Assembly: GCA_025937075.1 (NCBI GenBank) | Contig: JAICSD010000232.1 | Coordinates: 1 to 7,243 of the forward strand | Reading direction: 5' to 3' | Length of the DNA: 7,243 nucleotides | Origin: Vicinamibacteria bacterium | GTDB taxonomy: Bacteria > Acidobacteriota > Vicinamibacteria > Vicinamibacterales > 2-12-FULL-66-21 | In this document: positions 1 through 5,953 of the stretch, one piece after another | How positions within the stretch are numbered: the stretch's first letter is position 1 | How the letters are laid out: each line of letters begins with the position of its first letter | Position numbers and translations under genes: made by a program | The notes under the pieces: generated by a model | The model's database searches: none | Told to the model about the DNA's origin: nothing | Seen by the model: only the letters and a program-made list of their open reading frames with translations

Positions 1-144
1 CGCCAGGAGCAGCTTGAGACTGGATTCGGCAACGAATTGCGCGACAACGAGCGGCCAGTTTGCCGCCGCGACGAGCGCGCCGCGTTTGAGCGCTGTCTTC
101 AGGCCCGGGGAAGGCAATAGGGTATTGTACAGCCGTTCCGCCAT
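1..144 (-). CDS. Unrecognised protein, N-terminal 48 residues only
   Basis: The minus strand reads open from an ATG at 142-144 to the window edge (48 codons, 3' end missing). An in-frame TAA at 148-150 lies just upstream, so this ATG is the first possible start. The protein begins MAERLYNTLLPSP, followed by a basic stretch (LKTALKRG) and a hydrophobic, Ala/Val/Leu-rich segment from about residue 23 to the end of view. This suggests a membrane-associated protein or an amphipathic N-terminus. A strong Shine-Dalgarno-like GAGGAGGGG (159-167) lies 14 bases upstream, which is too far for ideal use; a nearer AAGGG touches the start. It is transcribed divergently from the sensor kinase gene across 132 bp, so the two could share control. 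I do not recognise the family and assign no function. The reading frame is moderately secure; the start is less so. Confidence 0.5.
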   Translation of the reverse strand, partial: MAERLYNTLLPSPGLKTALKRGALVAAANWPLVVAQFVAESSLKLLLA

Positions 145-166
145 CCCTTATCGCTGATCCCCTCCT

Positions 167-214
167 CGAATCGCGAATCGGGAATCCCGCCCGAATCAAT
201 GAATCCCGATTCGG
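167..214. repeat. Heptameric AATC-type short repeats in the divergent intergenic region
   Basis: Units with the core GAATC start at 168, 175, 182, 193 and 201, and the inverted core GATTC is at 208. The first three are spaced exactly 7 bases apart (CGAATCG, CGAATCG, GGAATCC), and the last step (201 to 208) is also 7. GAATCCC occurs at 182-188 and 201-207. CCGAATC (191-197) and GATTCGG (208-214) form a 7-bp inverted repeat around a 10-base loop. The block lies directly upstream of the minus-strand gene at 1-144, within 110 bp of the kinase start. It resembles in style the heptanucleotide short tandem repeats known from cyanobacterial genomes; that comparison is from general knowledge, not a search. 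Confidence 0.6.
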
Positions 215-215
215 C

Positions 216-223
216 TGCATAAT
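216..223 (+). promoter_or_regulatory. Possible -10 element for the kinase gene
   Basis: CATAAT at 218-223 matches five of six bases of the sigma-70 -10 consensus and has TG directly before it. It is the only AT-rich hexamer in a GC-rich leader and would give a leader of about 45 bases before the GTG at 277. No credible -35 hexamer is found 16-18 bases upstream, where the repeats lie. This is a weak call; an alternative sigma factor or a different site is possible. Confidence 0.25.
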
Positions 224-261
224 TCCGATCGGCACTCCGCGCCGATCCGAACAGCCGAGAA

Positions 262-275
262 GGGATTAGGGATTC
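262..275 (+). repeat. Two tandem heptamers just before the kinase start
   Basis: GGGATTA (262-268) is followed directly by GGGATTC (269-275). The second unit is the exact reverse complement of GAATCCC at 182-188 and 201-207, so this is a small inverted-orientation copy of the upstream repeat block. It occupies the place where the ribosome binding site of the kinase gene should be. The purine-rich GAAGGG (259-264) and AGGG (268-271) may serve as Shine-Dalgarno sequences with poor spacing. Confidence 0.55.
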
Positions 276-276
276 C

Positions 277-3200
277 GTGACGCTGACGTCTCCATCGCGA
301 CCTCCCATCCGGCTCCTGTTCCGGGGCATTACCGTCGTCGCCCTCGCCGGCGCGATCGGCTTCGCGCTGGAGTTGTGGCAGTTCGGGCGGTCAGACGCGG
401 CCGCGGCGGCGGAAGCCGAACGCGTCATCCGCAACGAGTTCACGGTGATGGGCGCCGCCACACGCGACGCGGCGGCATCGGCGGCCGCGCGCGCGCAATT
501 GCCGCCTCCGGACAATACCAGCCAGGAAGCCATCCGGCGGCTCTTCGACGTGGCGTCGAGCGCGCGCGGCGAGACGAGCGCGCGCGATGCCCTCGCGGTC
601 ACGATCTACGACGCGTCCGGCGGACCGCTCGCGTGGTCGGGACGCGCGTCGGACCCCCCTGTCGATCGCATCCGTGGGGGGCCGTCCGTGTTCGTGGTGT
701 CCTCCCCCCTCGGCCTGCGGCTGGTGGCGGTGCGCCCGATTCCGCCGGTGACGGCCGGGCGACCGCCTGGCTCCGCAGCGGCCGAACACGCCATTGCGCC
801 GGCGCCTCTCGATACGACGCTGGCCGCGCAGTCGCAATACACGCTGTCGACGCCTGTGGGGCCGGTGACGCTGTCGCCGGCTGGCTCTCCGGCGCGCAGC
901 GTCGCTGCCGGGGACTACACCTTCTCCATCGAAAGCGTCGCCGGTGCGCCGCTCGTGACCGGCCGCGTCCGCGCCGCCGATCTGGCGGCAGCCCGCAGCG
1001 CGTGGCGCCGCGGCGTCGAAGTCGTGTTGCTCGCGCTCTCGGCGGGCGTCCTGCTGCTGCTCGCAGGGCCGCTGCTCGATCGTCGTGGCAGGGCGCGATC
1101 GGCGCGGCTCGAACTCGGGCTCAGCGCTGGAACGATGGCCCTCATCATCGGTGCCGCGGCCGTGCTCTGGCATGCGGAGCGACTGCTCGGGTCGTCCGCC
1201 TGGCGGCGTCCCCTCGTGCTCCTCATCGCCGGGGGCGCCGCGGCCGGGATCGCCGCTACCGCGGTGTCCGGCGTCGTCCGGTTGCGCGTCGCGCTGCGAA
1301 CGTTGCGGCACTGGGTCGCCGACGAACCGCTGTTGTTCGGCATGGCGCAACTGTGTGCCGGCGTCGTGCTGGCCGCGCTCCTCGCCTCCGTCGAGCGGCT
1401 GCTCGGACGCGCCGTCGATCCGCAGGCGATGGATCTCCGCCACTTCTCGCTCCACCCGTGGAGCGGCCCCCGCCTCGTGTCTCTGGCGGGCATCCTCCTG
1501 GGGCATGCCGCCGCACTCTGGGGCGGGGCGCTGGCGTGCACGGTCGCGATCGCGCGCTGGCGTTTGCCGCGGCGGCTGTCCGCCTGGCATGTCGTCGCGT
1601 TCGTGTTGTGGGTGGCGCCCGCCTTGATCCTCGGGACGTGGCAACCCGTTCCCGGCCAGCCGCTCCCCGGCGCCGCGTTGATCCTCGGCGCGCTCGCCGC
1701 GGCGGTGGCCGCATTGTTCGCGGCGCGGCTCGCGCTCTGGTACCGCCAGACGACGGTGGTGTCGCGCATCCTCGCGCTGTTCCTCGCCTTTCTGCTGCCG
1801 GCGCTCCTGATCTATCCGTCGGTCGCGTTCTTCGTCGACCGCTCGACGCGCGGACTGATCGAACGGCGCTATGCGGTCGAGACGATGGAGCATCCGGCTC
1901 GCATGCTGCAACGTCTGCAGGAGGCGCTTGCGGAAATCGACGCGCAGCCGTTCCCGTTCGATGCGATCGACGCGCGATCGTCCGGCGGCGCGCCGCGGAC
2001 GGATCCCGCGTTCGCGATCTGGAACAAGACCGCGCTCGCGCGCAACCGGCTGACGAGCGACGTCGAACTCTTCGATCGCGACGGCAATCTGGTCAGCCGC
2101 TTCGCGTTGAATTTTCCGGAGTACACCGGCGCGTCCCTGAAGCCGCAAGGCACGCTGCCGTGCCAGTGGGACATCTTCGGTGAGGCGCAGCCCTTCGGCG
2201 CCGAGGAGCGGCGGATGCTGCACGCGCAGCGAAGCGTGTGCGGCGCCGACGGCGCCGTGCTCGGCGCGATCATCGTCCACGTCGTGTTCGACTACCGGAC
2301 GCTCCCCTTCATCACGTCACAGTCGCCGTACTACGAAGCGCTGCGCGGCACCGGCGGGTCCTCGTCCATCGAAGGCCAGCCCGCGGGCGACGTCGACGTT
2401 GTCGTCTACGGCTGGGGCCTCCGGCCAATCTACACGTCCGGCGGATCCGCGTGGCCGATTGACGACGCGACCTTCGAGCGGATTTATCGCTCGCGGACGC
2501 CGTTCTGGACCGCACTCGACAAGGACGGCACGAGCTTCAACGTCTATATTTCCAACGACCGCAACGGCATCTACGCGCTCGGGTACCCGATTCCGGATCT
2601 CTTCGAGCATCTCGTCCGCCTGTCGGAGCTGACGACGCTCGCCGGCGCCGGCTACGTGCTGGTCCTGATCCTCAACTCGATCTTCACGCGTTTGAGCCGC
2701 GGCCAGCCGCGCACGGGACGCGCGCTGCTTCGCGAAATCCGCGCGAGCTTCTACCGCAAGCTGTTCCTCGCGTTCGTGCTGGCCTCGATCGTCCCGGTGC
2801 TCATCCTGGCGCTCGTCATCCGGACGTACTTTGCGAACCTTCTGTACGAAGGGATCGCCGGCGAAGCGGCGCGAATCGCCGCCGTCGCGCAGCGCGTCAT
2901 CGGGGAATCCGACGCGCTGCTCCGCCGCGGGGCGGAAACGTTCGCGCCCTTCGGAGACGATGTGATGGTCTGGATCAGCCAGGTGATCAACCAGGACGTC
3001 AACATCTTCTATGGACCCGAGCTGTCCGCCACCAGCGAGCGGGATCTCTTCGCGTCGGGCCTGCTGCCGACCCGCGTGCCCGAGGATGTCTACCGCGCGA
3101 TCGTGCTCCAGCGGCTGCCGTCCTTCGTCAGCGAGGACCGCATCGGGGACGTGCCGTACCTGCTCGCATCGACGGCTGTTCGGACCGGCAGCCGGGATGC

Positions 3201-4206
3201 CATCCTGACGGTCCCGCTCGCGCTGCGGCAGCGCGAAGTCGAGCGCGAGATCGACGAGCTGGATCGCGGGGTTCACCTCGCGGCGCTCTGTTTCATCCTG
3301 CTCGGCGCGGCAATCGGGTTGTCGATGGCGGAGCGCATCGCGGATCCCGTGCGCCGCCTGACGCGCGCGACCGGACGTATTGCCGGCGGGGATTTCGACG
3401 CGCGGATTGCCGTCCGCTCGTCGGATGAACTCCGGCGTCTGGTGGATGCCTTCAACAGCATGGCCGCGGAGCTCAAGGCGCAGCGCGCGCAGCTCGAACG
3501 CACGCATCGCATCGAGGCCTGGGCCGAGATGGCGCGTCAGGTGGCGCACGAGATCAAGAACCCGCTCACGCCGATTCAGTTGTCTGCCGAGCACCTGCGC
3601 CGCGTCCACGAGGACCGCGGCCAGCCGATGAGCCCGGTCCTCGAAACCTGCGTGGACACGATCCTCGGGCAAGTCCGCCTGCTGCGCCAGATCTCCGCCG
3701 AGTTCTCCAGCTTCGCGTCGTCGCCGACCGCGCGTCCGGCGCCGGCGGACCCCGTGCAACTGGTGCGCGACGTCGTCGAACCGTATCGCCACGGCCTCGA
3801 GGGACGCATCATCGTTCGCAATGAGGTGCGCGAGCCGCTGCCGAAGGTGTTCGTCGACCGCACGCTCGTCAGCCGGGCGCTCGCCAACATCGTCGAGAAC
3901 GCGTTACACGCGATGCCCGGCCAGGGATCGCTCACGATCACCGGCCGCCGGATCGAGGCGTCGGTGGTGATCGATGTGACGGACACGGGCGTCGGCATGG
4001 ACGAGGAGGCGCTCGAGCGCGTCTTCGAGCCGTACTTCTCGACGAAAGCGACCGGCACGGGGCTCGGGCTGCCGATTGCCCGGCGCAACATCGAATTGAG
4101 CGGCGGCTCGATTCAGGTCGAGAGTGAGAAAGGACGCGGAACGCGCGTCGCCATTACTCTGCCGGTGGCGCCGGAGGCAGTGGCGCCGGGCTCTGAGCCG
4201 GCGTAG
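277..4206 (+). CDS. Giant polytopic sensor histidine kinase, NtrY-like catalytic core
   Basis: This is a 1309-residue membrane sensor kinase that would autophosphorylate on His and pass phosphate to an unseen response regulator. The core at the C-terminus is complete. HAMP spans about 1018-1070. The HisKA H-box has H1091 in HEIKNPLTP, the NtrY/NtrB-type signature. The N-box is around N1204-N1208, the G1 box is DTGVGM at 1236-1241, the F-box is FEPYFSTK at 1250-1257 and the G2 box is GTGLGLP at 1260-1266. I predict 12 membrane helices: about 13-36, 246-268, 281-298, 311-334, 352-373, 399-425, 435-455, 465-487, 496-519, 786-803, 829-850 and 998-1017. Short Arg-rich loops fall on the cytoplasmic side, as the positive-inside rule expects. 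This leaves three large extracytoplasmic regions: about 37-245, 520-785 and 851-997. The second has a Cache-like look (ELFDRDGNLVSRF). No PAS domain lies between HAMP and HisKA, unlike classical NtrY, and NtrY proteins are much shorter. The GTG start is needed to include the first helix. The Pro/Ala-rich tail overlaps pssA by 53 bp. Confidence 0.93.
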   Translation: MTLTSPSRPPIRLLFRGITVVALAGAIGFALELWQFGRSDAAAAAEAERVIRNEFTVMGAATRDAAASAAARAQLPPPDNTSQEAIRRLFDVASSARGETSARDALAVTIYDASGGPLAWSGRASDPPVDRIRGGPSVFVVSSPLGLRLVAVRPIPPVTAGRPPGSAAAEHAIAPAPLDTTLAAQSQYTLSTPVGPVTLSPAGSPARSVAAGDYTFSIESVAGAPLVTGRVRAADLAAARSAWRRGVEVVLLALSAGVLLLLAGPLLDRRGRARSARLELGLSAGTMALIIGAAAVLWHAERLLGSSAWRRPLVLLIAGGAAAGIAATAVSGVVRLRVALRTLRHWVADEPLLFGMAQLCAGVVLAALLASVERLLGRAVDPQAMDLRHFSLHPWSGPRLVSLAGILLGHAAALWGGALACTVAIARWRLPRRLSAWHVVAFVLWVAPALILGTWQPVPGQPLPGAALILGALAAAVAALFAARLALWYRQTTVVSRILALFLAFLLPALLIYPSVAFFVDRSTRGLIERRYAVETMEHPARMLQRLQEALAEIDAQPFPFDAIDARSSGGAPRTDPAFAIWNKTALARNRLTSDVELFDRDGNLVSRFALNFPEYTGASLKPQGTLPCQWDIFGEAQPFGAEERRMLHAQRSVCGADGAVLGAIIVHVVFDYRTLPFITSQSPYYEALRGTGGSSSIEGQPAGDVDVVVYGWGLRPIYTSGGSAWPIDDATFERIYRSRTPFWTALDKDGTSFNVYISNDRNGIYALGYPIPDLFEHLVRLSELTTLAGAGYVLVLILNSIFTRLSRGQPRTGRALLREIRASFYRKLFLAFVLASIVPVLILALVIRTYFANLLYEGIAGEAARIAAVAQRVIGESDALLRRGAETFAPFGDDVMVWISQVINQDVNIFYGPELSATSERDLFASGLLPTRVPEDVYRAIVLQRLPSFVSEDRIGDVPYLLASTAVRTGSRDAILTVPLALRQREVEREIDELDRGVHLAALCFILLGAAIGLSMAERIADPVRRLTRATGRIAGGDFDARIAVRSSDELRRLVDAFNSMAAELKAQRAQLERTHRIEAWAEMARQVAHEIKNPLTPIQLSAEHLRRVHEDRGQPMSPVLETCVDTILGQVRLLRQISAEFSSFASSPTARPAPADPVQLVRDVVEPYRHGLEGRIIVRNEVREPLPKVFVDRTLVSRALANIVENALHAMPGQGSLTITGRRIEASVVIDVTDTGVGMDEEALERVFEPYFSTKATGTGLGLPIARRNIELSGGSIQVESEKGRGTRVAITLPVAPEAVAPGSEPA

Positions 4207-4957
4207 CGGCGGACCGCCGACGGAGTCGGCCGTAAATCCACATCGTCAGCGCAGCCGCGACGTACGAGTACGAGAGGACGACCAGCGCGACGCGGGGATG
4301 CGACGCGATAAGGGCCAGGATCACGGCGCCCGCGAAGACCCAGAAATACGATCGCCGCCATCCGACGTCGATCGCCTTCAGGCTCCGGAACCGTATCGTG
4401 CTCACCATGAGGAATCCGGGCACCAGCACCATCGGAAGCGCGAGCGCGGAGACGCGAGGGTCCTGCAGCCCATAGGGATAGAGATAGACGGTAGAGGCGA
4501 TCACGGCAGCCGCAGCGGGGCTGGGCGTGCCCACGAAATACCGCTTGTCGCTCGCCGCCGTCGTCTGGATGTTGAAGCGCGCGAGCCGCATGGCGGCGGC
4601 GGCGACGTAGATGAATCCCGCGGCCCAGCCGATGCGCCCCAGGGGCCACAACCCCCACGTGAACGCGAGGATCGCCGGGGCGAGCCCGAACGACACCACG
4701 TCCGCGAGCGAGTCGAGTTCGGCCCCGAACGCGGACTGCGAGTTCGTCAGGCGCGCGAAGAATCCGTCGAACGTGTCGACGACCATCGACACGCCGATGA
4801 GGACGGCGGCCGTGTCGAAATCGCCGCGGGTGGAATACACCACGGACGCATAGCCGCAGAACAGGTTCGCGACGGTGAACATCGACGGGAGGATGTAGAC
4901 CCCGCGCTTGAAGTGCGTAGGGATCTCGCCGCGCCGGCGTCCGAACGGTCTAGGCAT
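4154..4957 (-). CDS. pssA: CDP-diacylglycerol--serine O-phosphatidyltransferase
   Basis: This inner-membrane enzyme joins CDP-diacylglycerol and L-serine to give phosphatidylserine and CMP, the step before Psd. The protein is 267 residues. It carries the full CDP-alcohol phosphatidyltransferase signature: D61, D64, G65, A68, R69, G78, D82 and D86 (D-x2-DG-x2-AR-x8-G-x3-D-x3-D), the metal and substrate site of the family. The N-terminal motif around residues 23-36 (LPSMFTVANLFCGY) is typical of the PssA branch rather than PgsA. Several hydrophobic segments follow, as expected for a polytopic enzyme. The C-terminal 20 or so residues are Pro/Ala-rich and look disordered; they are encoded where the gene overlaps the convergent kinase gene. 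The ATG lies inside the last codons of psd (8-bp overlap), with GAGG three bases upstream, so translation is probably coupled to psd. Confidence 0.95.
   Translation of the reverse strand: MPRPFGRRRGEIPTHFKRGVYILPSMFTVANLFCGYASVVYSTRGDFDTAAVLIGVSMVVDTFDGFFARLTNSQSAFGAELDSLADVVSFGLAPAILAFTWGLWPLGRIGWAAGFIYVAAAAMRLARFNIQTTAASDKRYFVGTPSPAAAAVIASTVYLYPYGLQDPRVSALALPMVLVPGFLMVSTIRFRSLKAIDVGWRRSYFWVFAGAVILALIASHPRVALVVLSYSYVAAALTMWIYGRLRRRSAATPAQSPAPLPPAPPAE
4207..4229. other. Two overlapping hairpins just after the kinase stop codon
   Basis: CGGCGG-A-CCGCCG (4207-4219) is a perfect inverted repeat, forming about 5 bp around a 3-base loop. CCGAC-GGA-GTCGG (4217-4229) is a second perfect hairpin that shares three bases with the first, so the two are mutually exclusive. 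They begin at the base after the kinase TAG and lie inside the pssA coding region. No T-run follows on either strand, so this is not a classical intrinsic terminator. It may slow polymerase or protect the 3' end, or it may be a chance product of GC-rich coding DNA. Confidence 0.35.
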
Positions 4958-5588
4958 TCGCCTCGGGTTTCAGCCGCGCGAGCACGGTTTCGCCAGCCAC
5001 GACCGTGCGTCCGGCCTGGGTGAGGAGTTCCGAGTGCCGCGGCAGGAACACATCCATCCGCGAGCCGAATTTCATCAGACCAATCCGCTGGCCGCGCGCG
5101 AGGTCCTGCCCTTCCGTCACGCGGCAGACGATCCGGCGCGCCAGCACGCCCACGATCTGGCGCACGACGACCGTGGTGCCGTCGTGATCGATCCAGATCT
5201 CGTTCAACTCGTTCGCGCCGGCATCATGTTTGTACGCCGGCAGGAACGATCCGGGGCGGTATTCGATCCGGGTCACACGGCCGCTCACCGGGGTCCGGTT
5301 GATGTGCACGTCGAGCGGGGACAGGAAGATCGTGATCTGGTTCCAGTCGCCAGGCGGCGCCCATTGCCCGTCCGACGGCCCGGCGATCATGACTCGACCG
5401 TCGGCCGGCGCCACCACGAGGCCGGGGTCCTGCGGGACGCTTCGATCCGGGTCTCGAAAAAAGTAGGCGAAGAACCCGCCCAGCGCCGCAAACCCCGCCG
5501 CCCAGCCGTAGCGGCGGGCGGACGCGAGCACGGCCGCGGGAACGATCGCGCCGGCGATGAACGGGACAGCAGCTTTGTCGATGCGCAT
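4950..5588 (-). CDS. psd: Phosphatidylserine decarboxylase, short pyruvoyl form
   Basis: This enzyme decarboxylates phosphatidylserine to phosphatidylethanolamine. Family members self-cleave at a Gly-Ser bond, turning the Ser into a pyruvoyl cofactor. The protein is 212 residues. A hydrophobic N-terminus (about 6-44, likely one or two membrane segments) ends in the hallmark FFRDP (43-47). APADG with D63, DVHINRTP with H95, and a YKHDAGANE segment (119-127) follow. The cleavage motif is FGSR (174-177), so S176 should become the pyruvoyl group, leaving an alpha chain of 37 residues. GSR replaces the LGST/GGST motif of E. coli-type Psd, and the length (212 against roughly 320) also fits the compact form found in many bacteria and archaea. 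No Shine-Dalgarno is visible before the ATG; instead a T-rich tract and hairpin lie there. The last codons overlap the pssA start, making a two-gene lipid unit. Confidence 0.93.
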   Translation of the reverse strand: MRIDKAAVPFIAGAIVPAAVLASARRYGWAAGFAALGGFFAYFFRDPDRSVPQDPGLVVAPADGRVMIAGPSDGQWAPPGDWNQITIFLSPLDVHINRTPVSGRVTRIEYRPGSFLPAYKHDAGANELNEIWIDHDGTTVVVRQIVGVLARRIVCRVTEGQDLARGQRIGLMKFGSRMDVFLPRHSELLTQAGRTVVAGETVLARLKPEANA

Positions 5589-5594
5589 CGGGAC

Positions 5595-5638
5595 AAAAAA
5601 AGAGGCCGGCGGGAGCGCGGCGTCCGGACTCCCTGGCC
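5595..5638 (-). terminator. Terminator-like hairpin plus 7-T tract just before psd
   Basis: On the minus strand the arms GGCC-A-GGGAG and CTCCC-GCC-GGCC enclose a 13-base loop. In plus coordinates, 5635-5638 pairs with 5604-5607 and 5629-5633 pairs with 5611-5615. This gives nine GC-rich pairs with a small asymmetric internal loop. It is followed by TC and seven T residues (5595-5601), the layout of a Rho-independent terminator. It lies downstream of the DUF465 gene stop (5660), so it could end the tsaB-rimI-DUF465 transcript. The T-tract stops 6 bases before the psd ATG (5588), so the element also occupies the psd ribosome binding region. Confidence 0.5.
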
Positions 5639-5659
5639 GACCCGAAAAGTGTGTTGTCT

Positions 5660-5884
5660 TCAGTGATGCAGGTACGATCGCAGCATACCTTCCATCTGGT
5701 CCTTCAGGGCGAGCTTCTTCTTCTTCAACGTTACTTCTTCGAGCTGTTCCGGTTGCGAGAGGTACGGGCGAGTGGCGAGGGCGTGAATGCGTTCGTCGAG
5801 ATTGTGGTGCTCGGTGGCGAGTTGGCGGTACTCGTCGTTGCTCTCCAGCAACTGGTGCTTCAGCTCTTCGAAGTCTGTCGGCAT
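5660..5884 (-). CDS. DUF465 / YdcH-like small coiled-coil protein
   Basis: This is a 74-residue, charged, all-helical-looking protein. The central segment, with HHNLDERIHAL (about residues 26-36), and the Lys-rich end (LKKKKLALKDQM, about 53-64) match the pattern of the DUF465/YdcH family: a short helical hairpin with a conserved Leu-Asp-x-Arg-Ile turn and a C-terminal KKxxLxLKDxh motif. The function of this family is not established. The start is well supported by a strong AAGGAGG five bases upstream, the best ribosome binding site in the window, which suggests substantial expression. The gene sits 69 bp downstream of rimI and 71 bp upstream of psd, with a terminator-like hairpin after it. 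It may be cotranscribed with tsaB-rimI, but it could have its own promoter that I cannot identify. Confidence 0.85.
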   Translation of the reverse strand: MPTDFEELKHQLLESNDEYRQLATEHHNLDERIHALATRPYLSQPEQLEEVTLKKKKLALKDQMEGMLRSYLHH

Positions 5885-5889
5885 TTCCG

Positions 5890-5896
5890 CCTCCTT
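5890..5896 (-). promoter_or_regulatory. Strong ribosome binding site of the DUF465 gene
   Basis: The minus strand reads AAGGAGG with a 5-base gap to the ATG at 5882-5884. It is the only near-perfect Shine-Dalgarno among the genes here; psd, tsaB and mutS show none. It fixes the start of the small gene. Confidence 0.8.
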
Positions 5897-5953
5897 GAAG
5901 GGATTACCTCACGTTGGCCATGAGGGGACGGTACCACAATCCGTCGCAGCGCT

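Noticed and set aside
225..232. Perfect palindrome CCGATCGG in the leader of the kinase gene
   Set aside because: Eight-base GC-rich palindromes are common by chance here, and no second copy or known operator pattern supports it.
375..2183. A 602-codon plus-strand frame overlapping the kinase N-terminal half
   Set aside because: Extreme Arg/Ala content and no recognisable domain; the other frame has coherent membrane topology.
391..2280. A 629-codon open frame on the minus strand, antisense to the kinase gene
   Set aside because: It reads as Arg/Glu/Asp/Gly-rich low-complexity protein without motifs, typical of antisense frames in GC-rich coding DNA. The plus-strand kinase has clear helices and domains across the same span.
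2317..3792. A 491-codon minus-strand frame antisense to the kinase sensor and HAMP region
   Set aside because: Charged, motif-free product opposite well-defined HAMP and H-box coding sequence.
277..4206. Naming the kinase ntrY
   Set aside because: The core is NtrY-like, but the PAS domain, normal size and neighbouring ntrX are absent, so a gene symbol would claim a nitrogen role that is not shown.
4124..5666. Long plus-strand frames (4124-5023 and 4908-5666) opposite pssA and psd
   Set aside because: Arg/His/Asp-rich shadow proteins; pssA and psd carry complete catalytic signatures on the other strand.
5907..5925. Inverted repeat CCTCA/TGAGG between rimI and the DUF465 gene
   Set aside because: Only 5 bp with a 9-base loop and no T-run; expected by chance and not a credible terminator.
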